A DNA stretch of 64,000 bases from Fibrobacter sp. UWB10 (GTDB lineage Bacteria; Fibrobacterota; Fibrobacteria; Fibrobacterales; Fibrobacteraceae): positions 682,001-746,000 of the forward strand of contig NZ_FXUE01000001.1 in assembly GCF_900182935.1 (NCBI RefSeq), in the 5' to 3' direction. The position numbers and the translations under genes were made by a program. The notes beneath the pieces were generated by a model that worked only from the letters and a program-made list of their open reading frames with translations, was not told the DNA's origin and ran no database searches. This document shows positions 33,353 through 41,470 of this stretch, one piece after another (position 1 is the stretch's first letter; every line of letters starts with the position of its first letter).

Positions 33353-34915
33353 TTAATCGTCTTCTTTTTTCACCGGGTTATAGGGCTTATCAAGCGAATT
33401 GAGCTTGACATGGATTTCTACAATAGCAGTATGTTCTTCAACATCCGGAGCCACCCCAATGGTATATCGAATCATATATCCCGCAATAGCACGAATCTTA
33501 TCCGAATCAAACTCATACGCCTCCCCAACAAACATGGTATCAAGCCAGACCACATAATGAACGTTCGAATATCGAGGATCGTCCCACTCATCGCCATCCC
33601 ACAATCCAGCATCATGTATCAATACGCTTCGTGCTTCATATAAATCATCCAAATTAAACTCAACCTTAAAGGCATCCTCGTCCATCAAATATTCTTCTGA
33701 ATTCGTTTTTTCATCTCCTCGAACAATCACCCCTTGGCAACATTTATCCAAGGTTTCCGGAGTCTTTTCTTCTAGAACATAATGGTAAATAATGTCATGA
33801 AGTTCCTGCCATTCCTTCGTATGGCCGGGCGTTTTCGAAGACAATTCATCCTTTTCAGGATCATAGAACGCCTCGGCATAGGCTTCTACATATTTTTCAA
33901 ATTCGGGAACCGATTCCGTGTATTCCCATCCGGCAATATTTTTGCGAATTGTTTCCAATTGGCCGTTTTCTTTGGCTGAATGAGCCCAATTGGCAATTTT
34001 TGTTTTCATTTCAGCATTCCACTCGCCCGTTTTGACATAAGATTTACTTAACGAGTCTACACTATAAGTAAGATGCGCATTCTTTTCGGATTCCGTCTGC
34101 GCCGTCAGGAGCACACTCGCCGCCAAAAGGGCTGCGTTGCCTTCCCCAGGTTTAAGGATATCCAGGTCTGCAAAATCACCGACATCTTCTTTAATGTCGA
34201 ACAGTGCAAGGATTTCCTTTTTCGCAAGAGCCCTTGCTTCCGCTACAGGCATTTTCTTTTCATCCACAAGATACCTTACGCGATCATATTCGAGCTGCGT
34301 AAACACGTTGATATTCACGGTACTGCGATTTTCCAAATTAACAAAGGCGTGCAGCAATACTTCTTTCTTCGACTTTACCCCAGTATGTTCATCTAGATAA
34401 TAACCCTTCACATCGATTTCAGCACACGGAGAAGCCATGTTAAGATTTTCAACATTGTACACTCCGTTTTCCATCTCAATACGAGCATACCCAGACTCTT
34501 CGGCATCGCTCTTTCTTCTTAATGTTTCGCAATCGAGTTCAACCAAAAATGCGTAAGAATCAATAAACGGTCCCTTCTGTGCTACACCAGTCAACGTCTT
34601 ATTCTTGATGGCATAATTTTCAGAACTCGAAGATTCTACCCTTGTTGTATCAGAAGATCCATTTTTTTCCGAGCTTGAAGATACGACCTTTTCAGAACTC
34701 GAGGACTTAGCCTTCTTGTCCTTGTGGGCAACCGAAGACGAAGAAACACCTTCGTCGCCGCCGGATTCCACGTCCTCGATATATTCTTCCGAATCTCCCC
34801 CAGCGACACTGCTGTTGTCGCTAGAACAACCCGTCGTCATCAGGGCCACACCAATGCACATTGCCGACGCAGACAGCAAGCCGGCACTAAAAAATTTTTG
34901 GAGTTTGTTTTTCAT
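33353..34915 (-). CDS. QKGPF-family lipoprotein, last gene of a four-lipoprotein operon
   Basis: 520 residues. The lipobox MTTGC gives Cys30. Residues about 31-100 are a Ser/Glu/Lys linker with SSSSE blocks. LTGVAQKGPF (about 105) opens a beta-rich domain shared by six proteins in this window, ending around VNINVFTQLEYDRVRYLV. A helical domain follows (KKEILALFDIKEDVGDFADL, GNAALLAASVLLTAQ, ETIRKNIAG, PEFEKYVEAYAEAF). The C-terminal about 145 residues (KEWQELHDIIYHYVLEE, LWDGDEWDDPRYSNVHYVVWLDTM) recur in the next two genes. The ATG at 34915 keeps GAAGG 6 bases upstream; the ATG two codons earlier touches it. Probably surface-exposed; function unknown. Confidence 0.8.
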   Translation of the reverse strand: MKNKLQKFFSAGLLSASAMCIGVALMTTGCSSDNSSVAGGDSEEYIEDVESGGDEGVSSSSVAHKDKKAKSSSSEKVVSSSSEKNGSSDTTRVESSSSENYAIKNKTLTGVAQKGPFIDSYAFLVELDCETLRRKSDAEESGYARIEMENGVYNVENLNMASPCAEIDVKGYYLDEHTGVKSKKEVLLHAFVNLENRSTVNINVFTQLEYDRVRYLVDEKKMPVAEARALAKKEILALFDIKEDVGDFADLDILKPGEGNAALLAASVLLTAQTESEKNAHLTYSVDSLSKSYVKTGEWNAEMKTKIANWAHSAKENGQLETIRKNIAGWEYTESVPEFEKYVEAYAEAFYDPEKDELSSKTPGHTKEWQELHDIIYHYVLEEKTPETLDKCCQGVIVRGDEKTNSEEYLMDEDAFKVEFNLDDLYEARSVLIHDAGLWDGDEWDDPRYSNVHYVVWLDTMFVGEAYEFDSDKIRAIAGYMIRYTIGVAPDVEEHTAIVEIHVKLNSLDKPYNPVKKEDD

Positions 34916-34988
34916 TTTCATCCCTTCTTTGTTTGAATGTTTGTATCAACGGCCATCAGTTCAGCTTCAAACCAATAGCGGATTGTCC

Positions 34989-36524
34989 TTACTCTTCTTT
35001 TTTCGGGGGAATGTAAGGCTTACCATCCCTATTGGTTTTAACCGCCACTATTAAATAAATCTCCTGTCCTACTGCATCCGCCCCCTCTCCCAAAGTGAAA
35101 CGGACTTTGTACCCCAAATGCATATCACCATTTCCAAAGAGTAGGGTATCCATCCAAACCTCATAATGAACACCGGGGTAACGTTCGTCGTCCCATTCAT
35201 CGCCATCCCATACAAGGCCATCTTCAATCAGCCGACGTTGCAACGCTTCCTCGCCTTCGTGATCGTACATTTCGTGATACAATTTTTTGTCCATCAAATA
35301 TTCGCCAGCATTCGTTTCTTCATCATCCCGATACACCCGAGAATCTTCCTTTAAGGTTTCCGGAGTATTTTCTTCTAGAACAAAATGGTAAATCACGTCA
35401 TGAAGTTCCTGCCATTCCTTCGTATGGGCGGGCGTTTCCGAAGACGATTTATCCTTTTCAGGATCATAGAACGCTTCGGCATAAGTTTCTACATATTTTT
35501 CAAAATCCGGAACTTCATCCGTATATTTTGCGACATTCTTGCGAACCTTTTCCAACAGGTCCTTTTCTTTGGCGGAATGAGCCCAATTGGCAATATCGGT
35601 TTTGATTTCGTCATCCCATACGCCAGTCTCCACAAAACTTTCTTTCATATCGTCCACACGATAAATCAAATGCGCATTCTTTTCAAGATCCGTCTGTGCC
35701 GTCAGGAGCACACTCGCCGCCAAAAGTGCTGCGTTGCCATCACCAGGTTTAAGGATATTCAGGTCTACGAAATCACTGACTCCGTCTTTGACGCCAAACG
35801 CAGCCAGAACTTCTTTTTTCGCCTGTTCTTTTGCCTTTACCACAGTCATTCCCTTTTGACTTACAAGATATTTCATGCGTTTGTATTCAAGTTCCGTGAA
35901 TACGTTGATGTTCACGGCATCATGTTCGGTCAGATTCACAAACGCTTCAAGTTCAACCTCCTTCTTTGATTTTTCGCCAGCATGCTCATCCAGGTAATGG
36001 CCTCTAACCCAAATTATAGCACAAGGAGTAGAAAAGCTGATATCTTCGATTTTGTATTCGCCATTGTCGCTTTGTATATCTACACTTCGAGTGAATTCGT
36101 CTACCCATTTCAGAGTATTACAATCAACTTCTGCCATCCAAACCGAACCATCAACGAACGGGCCTTTCTGCGCCACGCCAGTCAAAGTCTTATTCTTGAT
36201 TGCGTATTGTTTTTCTTCGACACTAGAAGAATCTGCTTTTTCGGAGCTTGAAGATTCCACCCTTGTTGTATCAGATGATCCATTATTTTCCGAGCTTGAA
36301 GATTCGATTTTCTCGTTCTTTTCAGAGCTCGAGGACTTCGCCTTTTTATCTTTGCTTGCAACCGAAGACGAAGAAGCACCCTCGTCGCCACCGGATTCCA
36401 CGTCCTCGATATATTCTTCCGAGTCATCCCCGGCAACACTGCTGCTTTCGCTGGAGCAGCCCGTTACCACCAGAGCCATACTGACGGCTGCCAACGCCGT
36501 GATTTTTCCAAGTTTATTTTTCAT
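34989..36524 (-). CDS. QKGPF-family lipoprotein
   Basis: 511 residues, paralogous along its whole length to the gene at 33353. It has lipobox VVTGC, an SSSSE-rich linker with blocks almost identical at DNA level to its neighbour, LTGVAQKGPFVDGSVWMAEVD, VNINVFTELEYKRMKYLV, the helical domain (GNAALLAASVLLTAQ, PDFEKYVETYAEAF), and the C-terminal domain KEWQELHDVIYHFVLEE ... LVWDGDEWDDERYPGVHYEVWMDT. The C-terminal halves have diverged more than the N-terminal ones. GAAGG lies 6 bases before the ATG. It sits 26 bases after the stop of the preceding gene. Confidence 0.8.
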   Translation of the reverse strand: MKNKLGKITALAAVSMALVVTGCSSESSSVAGDDSEEYIEDVESGGDEGASSSSVASKDKKAKSSSSEKNEKIESSSSENNGSSDTTRVESSSSEKADSSSVEEKQYAIKNKTLTGVAQKGPFVDGSVWMAEVDCNTLKWVDEFTRSVDIQSDNGEYKIEDISFSTPCAIIWVRGHYLDEHAGEKSKKEVELEAFVNLTEHDAVNINVFTELEYKRMKYLVSQKGMTVVKAKEQAKKEVLAAFGVKDGVSDFVDLNILKPGDGNAALLAASVLLTAQTDLEKNAHLIYRVDDMKESFVETGVWDDEIKTDIANWAHSAKEKDLLEKVRKNVAKYTDEVPDFEKYVETYAEAFYDPEKDKSSSETPAHTKEWQELHDVIYHFVLEENTPETLKEDSRVYRDDEETNAGEYLMDKKLYHEMYDHEGEEALQRRLIEDGLVWDGDEWDDERYPGVHYEVWMDTLLFGNGDMHLGYKVRFTLGEGADAVGQEIYLIVAVKTNRDGKPYIPPKKEE

Positions 36525-36550
36525 TTTCTACCTTCTTTTAGTGTTTAAGG

Positions 36551-37438
36551 TTAATCCTGTTTTGCCCTATACCTTACCGGGATCCATATTGAAACATTTC
36601 CTTCAAGACCCAGAGATTGACAAAAATATCTAACATTGTATGTTGCTTCAATTTCGGCGAAACTCACTGGCCAACTCCAATGCACAAGTATGGAGTCCAA
36701 TTCCGCTTTAAAACGGCATTCCGGTTTATTGAGATTAGTCCAATTAAAGCCTTCCCATAGAATACCATCTTCATAAAGCCTATCCGTCAAATGCTGATCA
36801 TATCCATCATATTGATATTCGGCAACGAATTCGTCTTCAGGCATTCTATATTCATCAAGCCTCGAACTTTTATCGGAACGTTCCACTTTCAAAAATCGAG
36901 ATTCATGCAAATCTTGAATTGAATTATTCTCCACTACGGACGTAACAGAATCTCTGATGATTTCCCATTCCTTTGCATTGTTCAGTTCAACCGGTTCGGG
37001 CTCAGCAGATTCAATCGGTTCGATTTTTTCTTCAGAGTTTGAAGGTTCAGCTTGTTCAGTTTTTTCTTCTGAGGGTTCTGTGGTTTCAGCCGGATCTGTC
37101 TTTTCTTCAGGTTCAGCTTTGTTCGGTTCAGTAGGTTCTTCAGGTGCGGCAACATCGCCAGATTCAGCCGGTTCTTCGGATTCAGCAGGCTTTTCAGATT
37201 CAACGGTTTCTTCGGGACTCGAAGGTTCTTCAGCCTTCGAGGCTTCTTCGGTGTCAGCAGTCTCAACAACTTCTTTTTTCGACGTTTCTTCGGACTTTGA
37301 GGATTCCTCCGTATCGCCCCCGGCAACACTGCTGCTGTCGCTACTAGAACAGCCTGTCACCATTAGAGAGGTGCAGAAGAACATCGTTGAAACAGACAGC
37401 AGACCCGCCCCAAGAACTTCATACCATTTGTTTTTCAT
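36551..37438 (-). CDS. Short lipoprotein paralogue lacking the QKGPF and helical domains
   Basis: 295 residues. The lipobox MVTGC is followed by an unusually long acidic Glu/Pro/Ser/Thr linker (about 35-155, with SEEPAESGD and EPEEKTDPAETTEP type repeats). The remaining about 140 residues (AKEWEIIRDSVTSVVENNS to WEGFNWTNLNKPECRFKAELDSILVHW) correspond to the C-terminal domain of the two downstream paralogues. So the middle modules were lost here or never present. The frame also allows TTG at 37444, but the ATG at 37438 has AAGGAAGG upstream and matches the paralogues' MKNK start. Confidence 0.75.
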   Translation of the reverse strand: MKNKWYEVLGAGLLSVSTMFFCTSLMVTGCSSSDSSSVAGGDTEESSKSEETSKKEVVETADTEEASKAEEPSSPEETVESEKPAESEEPAESGDVAAPEEPTEPNKAEPEEKTDPAETTEPSEEKTEQAEPSNSEEKIEPIESAEPEPVELNNAKEWEIIRDSVTSVVENNSIQDLHESRFLKVERSDKSSRLDEYRMPEDEFVAEYQYDGYDQHLTDRLYEDGILWEGFNWTNLNKPECRFKAELDSILVHWSWPVSFAEIEATYNVRYFCQSLGLEGNVSIWIPVRYRAKQD

Positions 37439-37440
37439 TT

Positions 37441-38421
37441 TCAACCTTCCTTATTGGAGTCTTTATTCAAATGTTTTTCACGATCCTCAGCCCAGTAGTA
37501 GGCTTCCAATTCCATCGTGAACCCGTAACGGATAGTGCGGTTTCCATTTTCGTCCACAAGAACTTCTGTTAACGGATAAGCGATTATTATATAATAAACA
37601 TCATCTGTTTTCGATCTAAATGTATACGTCCTTTTTTTCGCCCCTTCCAATTCCGACGCATCACAATTGACATTTTGATAATCTTCATCCATCACGTCTT
37701 CATAAACGTACTCTGAATTAAAAGTCCTCTTATCAAGATAATCGCGTTTAAACATTTCCAAGCTATCGGCGCCCCAATCATATTCTTCACGCGAAAGAGC
37801 GTAGACTTCAGAAGCCGGAGCGATATCCGTTTGCGATGTATGATGAATTGTCCAACGGACAATAGAACTGTCGTTACTGCATTTCACAAATTTGTGCTTA
37901 TCATTTTCTCCACAGCCTTCCAGGTATTCGAACTCTTCAGGGAAAGGCTTTTCAGAGCAATCGGCAAACCTTTTTTCTGTGTTCGTTTCGGAACTGGAAG
38001 ATTCCACCCTTGTCGTATCAGGGAATCCGTTGTTTTCAGAGCTCGAAGACTCAAAGACTTCAGAGTTGGAAGATTCGGCCGGTTCGGAACTCGTAGGTTC
38101 CACCTTTTCGGAGCTTGAAGATTCCTCGGTTTTCGAGACCTCTTCCGAACTCGAAGAAACCTTCTTTTCAGAACTCGATGACTCGACCTTTTCGCTCTTT
38201 TTAGAGCCAGATTTTTCCGAGCCGGACTTTTCGGAACTGGAAGACACGTCGATTTTCTCGTCGCTATTGGATTCCACGACTTCGGAATATTCTTCCGTAT
38301 CGCCCCCCATTACGCTGCTGTTGTCGCTAGAACAGCCCGTTGCCATCAACGCGACGCTGATATAGGCCGTCGACATCATGAACAGGCCTGCGCTAAAGAT
38401 TTTTCCAAGTTTGTCTTTCAT
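37441..38421 (-). CDS. Lipoprotein with long SSSSE linker, first gene of the operon
   Basis: 326 residues. The lipobox MATGC is followed by about 120 residues of Ser/Glu/Lys repeats (SEKSGSEKSGSKKSEK, SSSSEKVEPTSSEPAESS). The folded part, about 150 residues, starts at FPEEFEYLEGCGEND and ends TIRYGFTMELEAYYWAEDRE. It is the same C-terminal domain as in the lipoproteins at 38669 and 41471. The gene lacks the QKGPF and helical domains. AAGGAAAAA precedes the ATG, and TATATTTG lies 43 bases upstream. The stop codon is 2 bases from the ATG of the next gene, so the four lipoproteins from 38421 to 33353 are probably co-transcribed. Confidence 0.75.
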   Translation of the reverse strand: MKDKLGKIFSAGLFMMSTAYISVALMATGCSSDNSSVMGGDTEEYSEVVESNSDEKIDVSSSSEKSGSEKSGSKKSEKVESSSSEKKVSSSSEEVSKTEESSSSEKVEPTSSEPAESSNSEVFESSSSENNGFPDTTRVESSSSETNTEKRFADCSEKPFPEEFEYLEGCGENDKHKFVKCSNDSSIVRWTIHHTSQTDIAPASEVYALSREEYDWGADSLEMFKRDYLDKRTFNSEYVYEDVMDEDYQNVNCDASELEGAKKRTYTFRSKTDDVYYIIIAYPLTEVLVDENGNRTIRYGFTMELEAYYWAEDREKHLNKDSNKEG

Positions 38422-38464
38422 TTTTTCCTTCTTTGTTGGAGTGTTTTCGCATCCCTCACATCTA

Positions 38465-38472
38465 CAAATATA
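38465..38472 (-). promoter_or_regulatory. TATATTTG promoter element of the four-lipoprotein operon
   Basis: Minus-strand TATATTTG, 43 bases upstream of the ATG at 38421. A proximal GGAACACA (38491-38498) and the conserved string AAAATTAGCGTTTTT follow 18-25 bases further upstream. Confidence 0.6.
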
Positions 38473-38560
38473 GCCTTATTCAACAGATTTGGAACACAAA
38501 ATTAGCGTTTTTCTTTAAATTTTACGCTTTTTAAAGATTTTACTAAAATTTAAGCAAATT

Positions 38561-38589
38561 GGAATACAAGTTGTGTATTCCTAGAACAC
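38561..38589. promoter_or_regulatory. Operator-like inverted repeat GGAATACA-N5-TGTATTCC
   Basis: A perfect 8-base inverted repeat (38561-38568 and 38574-38581) is followed by a degenerate third half-site (GAACACA). It lies 88 bases upstream of the TATATTTG element. The half-site is identical to the one in front of the regulator gene at 40425-41288. Confidence 0.6.
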
Positions 38590-38605
38590 AGCGAAAATCA
38601 CGCCG

Positions 38606-38643
38606 TAAAAAAAGAAAAGGCCTCGCAAAATTGCGAGACCTTT
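38606..38643 (-). terminator. Intrinsic terminator of the lipoprotein gene at 38669
   Basis: AAGGCCTCGCA and TGCGAGACCTT form the stem around AAAT, with a T-rich run on the minus strand. Confidence 0.85.
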
Positions 38644-38668
38644 CTGCTTTTGTTAGGGTAGAAGTCCT

Positions 38669-40435
38669 TTACTTTGTCACATAAACAGCCGACAGCTCTA
38701 CAACAAACCCATAACGGATTGTCCGTGATCCACTTGGACGCACCAACAATTGCGGCACGGAGAATACGTAGACAAGATACGAAGCGTTCTTCAGATCCAT
38801 GCGGTAAGAATACACAGGTGTCGTTTCGCCAATCTCGCTCAAATCTTCTTCATCGTACGGGTAGTCATACAATTCGTTTCCTAAATCCACTATACTTTCA
38901 TCGTGTTCTTTACCAAATTCGAATCCAGAGCCTCTACCTAGCCACTCCGACCTGAAATGATCCAAGCTATCCGTCGAGTATTGTTCAAACTCCGCCGCAA
39001 AAGTATATGTCCTCGGAACAGAGAATTCCGTTTCGTAAACATCGTGACGCGTTCTCCAAGTCACGACTACGGAATCACCAGGGCAACGCGCTTCTGTAAT
39101 TTCATAGTCATTTCCAAGCAAGTAACTCAGTTCATGGGGGAATTCCGTGTTAGGACATCCCGAGGTATCTTTTTTTGTAACAGAGGAATCTTTCGCCGTA
39201 GTCGAAGTATCCGGCTTTACGGAACTCGTATCACGAACGGAAGAATCTCGTACAGAGGTATCGCGAACGGATGTGTCGCGAACGGACGAATCACGCGGCA
39301 TCACAGAACTCGAAGAGCGCAAGCTATCCTGCAACAGCGAATCACGGATAGAAGAGGAACTAGAAAGCAGGGAATCGCGTACAGAGGAACTCGAAGAAGT
39401 CGAATCAGCCTTTACTTCGCTGCTGCTAGAGGCCGCCGTGCTATCGCGCGAATCTTTGTTCGAAGAAGAGGAATCCACTTTTTCAACCGAGTCCTGCTCG
39501 ACAGAAGAAGAGGAGACTGTTTCTTCAAGCGAATCCCGCTCAGCGGACGAAGAGCTTTCTTCGATGGAGTCAGCGGGTTCTACAACAGGAATGTACTTTT
39601 CGAATGCGGGAATTTCGTCAACGTAATCCAGGCCTTCGATATTCTTGCGGATTGTTTCAAGTTCACCGTTTGCCGAAGCTTCGGTTACCCATTCTGCAAT
39701 AGCCTTTTTCGTTTCAGAGTCTTTCCACTTACCGGTTTCGGCAAAGGAATCGTCAAACTTATCAAGGCGCTTGGCAAGTGCGGCCGCATCAGCGTCGCCC
39801 TGCATCATCACGCTTACAGCCAAGAGCGCGGCATTACCGTCACCCGATTCAAATACATTCAGGTTTTCGAATTCGTCAAATTCGCCCTTGATATCGAAGG
39901 CGGCAAGGACTTCCTTTTCGGCCTGCGTTTTAGCCTTGGCCAGAGCCTTGCTCTTTTCCTTCACAAGGAACATCACGCGTTCGTATTCCAAACTGGTGAG
40001 CACGTTGACGTTCACGTTTTCGCGATCCTTGAGGTTGGTCAGCGCACGGAGAGTCACTTCATCCTTCGTCTTTTTGCCCGTGACTTCGTTCAGGTACTTA
40101 CCCGTGACTTCGATGACCGCGCAAGACGCATCGAGAGCAACGCTATCGAGAGCAAAGTCGCCCTTATCGCTCTTGATTGTTCCTTCAAAAACCTGATCCG
40201 TGAATTCCAGCGTCTTACAATCGACACCGCGAACCGTTACCGCAGAGCCCTTCACGAACGGGCCCTTCTGGGCAACGCCCGCCACATCGGCTACAAAGCC
40301 GGCATCTTCCGAAACGCCGCCTGCGACGCCTTTTTCTTCTTCAGTAGAGCATGCGGCAAGCAACACCGACATACCCATAATTGCAGAAACAACGGCCAAG
40401 CCTTTCTTGGTCGTTCTACGCAAGTTATTCTTCAT
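38669..40435 (-). CDS. QKGPF-family lipoprotein paired with a TIGR02147 regulator
   Basis: 588 residues. The lipobox LLAAC gives Cys29. The QKGPF domain starts early (VAGVAQKGPFVKGSAVTVRG, about 52) and runs to VNVNVLTSLEYERVMFLV. The helical domain (EKEVLAAFDIKGEF, GDGNAALLAVSVMMQ, ETIRKNIEGL, PAFEKYIP) follows. In this protein the Ser-rich linker comes after these domains (about 290-420) and includes tandem SVRDT repeats. The C-terminal domain FPHELSYLLGNDYE to TIRYGFVVELSAVYV matches that of 37441-38421. The ATG lies inside the end of the regulator gene (11-base overlap), with AAGGAG in the regulator's last codons, so translation is coupled. Confidence 0.82.
   Translation of the reverse strand: MKNNLRRTTKKGLAVVSAIMGMSVLLAACSTEEEKGVAGGVSEDAGFVADVAGVAQKGPFVKGSAVTVRGVDCKTLEFTDQVFEGTIKSDKGDFALDSVALDASCAVIEVTGKYLNEVTGKKTKDEVTLRALTNLKDRENVNVNVLTSLEYERVMFLVKEKSKALAKAKTQAEKEVLAAFDIKGEFDEFENLNVFESGDGNAALLAVSVMMQGDADAAALAKRLDKFDDSFAETGKWKDSETKKAIAEWVTEASANGELETIRKNIEGLDYVDEIPAFEKYIPVVEPADSIEESSSSAERDSLEETVSSSSVEQDSVEKVDSSSSNKDSRDSTAASSSSEVKADSTSSSSSVRDSLLSSSSSIRDSLLQDSLRSSSSVMPRDSSVRDTSVRDTSVRDSSVRDTSSVKPDTSTTAKDSSVTKKDTSGCPNTEFPHELSYLLGNDYEITEARCPGDSVVVTWRTRHDVYETEFSVPRTYTFAAEFEQYSTDSLDHFRSEWLGRGSGFEFGKEHDESIVDLGNELYDYPYDEEDLSEIGETTPVYSYRMDLKNASYLVYVFSVPQLLVRPSGSRTIRYGFVVELSAVYVTK
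39231..39290 (-). repeat. Four 15-base tandem repeats encoding SVRDT/S
   Basis: On the plus strand the units begin tcacgaacgg, tctcgtacag, tcgcgaacgg and tcgcgaacgg, each 15 bases long. They encode the pentapeptide repeats in the linker of the lipoprotein at 38669-40435. Their multiple of three would change linker length without a frameshift. Confidence 0.7.
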
Positions 40436-41288
40436 GATCTCCTTCCTTTTCGGGCGTACCCTTGTCGTCTTTCTTTAAACATTCACTCATCGGGAACAGT
40501 TGCAAGTTCAAACGGTACACTTGTTCCGTATCGTCGTCTTCAGTGACAATGGCCATAATGCGGCGACGGCAATCAGCAAGTTCTTTTCTAATGCGTTCGT
40601 AGGCGCGGCGCGTAATTCCCATGGTAAGGCCCGACATGTCGCGTTCCGAAAGCGGCAAGCTCAGCGCCTTGACGGCGAATTCGGCCATCTGGCGTTGCAA
40701 ATCGCGAGCAGCCACCGGCACGGCATCGACAGAGCCCATCGAAATCGCCTTATCCGTCTGGTGGTAATTCCCGTCTTTGTCCTTTTTCAGGAGCTTGGCG
40801 CGCACCAAGAAGTCGAGCGTCTGGGAGACCTCGGCTGCGGTAATCGGTTGCTTGCAGGCTTTGGCCATTTCAAGCGGCTTTGCGCCCGGCATATGCGGTG
40901 CCAATTCACGCAGCACCACATTTTTCCATGATTTAAAATACTTGAACTCTTCATCCCCCAGCACACGTACCTTGTGAGCATTCGCAAGCGCACAGCGTTC
41001 TTCGAACGCGGCTCGTTTTGCCGCATCGCCCTTCGCATGTGCGTATGAAACCATCAGCACAAAGTACGTGTGTTCAAACCCGACCAACCCCATAGCACTC
41101 GCTACGGAACCTGCAGCCCCTACGCTCAGGTTTTTCTTCCCCTCGCAGACATACTTCAGATAAACCGCCGACGAAAACCCTGCGTCGCGCGCAAAATCTC
41201 GCCAGGTAAACGCAGAAGTACGCTTACGTTCATCGTAGTAGTCCTGGATGAACTTGCGGTAATCTGTGTATTCTACTATCTCCTTCAT
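40425..41288 (-). CDS. TIGR02147 / DUF4423 family transcriptional regulator
   Basis: 287 residues. The N-terminus MKEIVEYTDYRKFIQDYYDERK is the family hallmark. TWRDFARDAGFSSAVYLKYVCEGKKNLSVGAAGSVASAMGL (about 24-66) looks like a helix-turn-helix. The remaining DUF4423 region (YFKSWKNVVLRELAPHMPGAKPLEMAKAC, LDFLVRAKLLKKDKDGNYHQTD) resembles a winged-helix plus sensor part. The family was defined on paralogues in Fibrobacter succinogenes and is predicted to regulate transcription. TATATTTG ends 5 bases before the ATG and there is no Shine-Dalgarno sequence. The 3' end overlaps the lipoprotein gene. The inverted repeat upstream suggests autoregulation. Confidence 0.9.
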   Translation of the reverse strand: MKEIVEYTDYRKFIQDYYDERKRTSAFTWRDFARDAGFSSAVYLKYVCEGKKNLSVGAAGSVASAMGLVGFEHTYFVLMVSYAHAKGDAAKRAAFEERCALANAHKVRVLGDEEFKYFKSWKNVVLRELAPHMPGAKPLEMAKACKQPITAAEVSQTLDFLVRAKLLKKDKDGNYHQTDKAISMGSVDAVPVAARDLQRQMAEFAVKALSLPLSERDMSGLTMGITRRAYERIRKELADCRRRIMAIVTEDDDTEQVYRLNLQLFPMSECLKKDDKGTPEKEGDHEE

Positions 41289-41293
41289 GAGTA

Positions 41294-41301
41294 CAAATAT
41301 A
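41294..41301 (-). promoter_or_regulatory. TATATTTG promoter element of the regulator at 40425
   Basis: Minus-strand TATATTTG followed by TACTC and the ATG; a leaderless or nearly leaderless mRNA is implied. Confidence 0.6.
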
Positions 41302-41390
41302 GACTAATTTCATTGTTTTGGGATACAAATATGTCATTTTCGCAAAAATTTTACTATTTCCTCGAATTTTTCAAAATTTCAGCATTTTTG

Positions 41391-41418
41391 GGAATACAAC
41401 CTGTATTCCAGGAATACA
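41391..41418. promoter_or_regulatory. Operator-like triple site GGAATACA / TGTATTCC / GGAATACA
   Basis: GGAATACA (41391-41398) and TGTATTCC (41402-41409) form a perfect inverted repeat with a 3-base spacer. A further exact GGAATACA follows after 1 base (41411-41418). The group lies 89 bases upstream of the TATATTTG element. A half-site GGATACA is also found close to the promoter at 41321-41327. Confidence 0.65.
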
Positions 41419-41443
41419 AAAAGAACCCGCCATTACTGGCGGG
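41416..41443 (-). terminator. Intrinsic terminator of the lipoprotein gene at 41471
   Basis: CCCGCCA-ttac-TGGCGGG stem followed on the minus strand by TTCTTTTTG. It touches the operator-like site of the next unit. Confidence 0.85.
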
Positions 41444-41470
41444 CCCCTTCTCTCTCCTCCTAGCGATAAT

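Noticed and set aside
38036-38265. Repetitive sequence that might be taken for a CRISPR array or satellite
   Set aside because: The repeats are in frame and encode Ser/Glu linkers (SSSSE); there is no regular repeat-spacer pattern.
41391-41443. Reading the GGAATACA/TGTATTCC repeat as a terminator
   Set aside because: No T-run follows it; the true terminator (CCCGCCA/TGGCGGG) lies next to it, and the same 8-base repeat recurs before another operon at the same distance from a promoter element.
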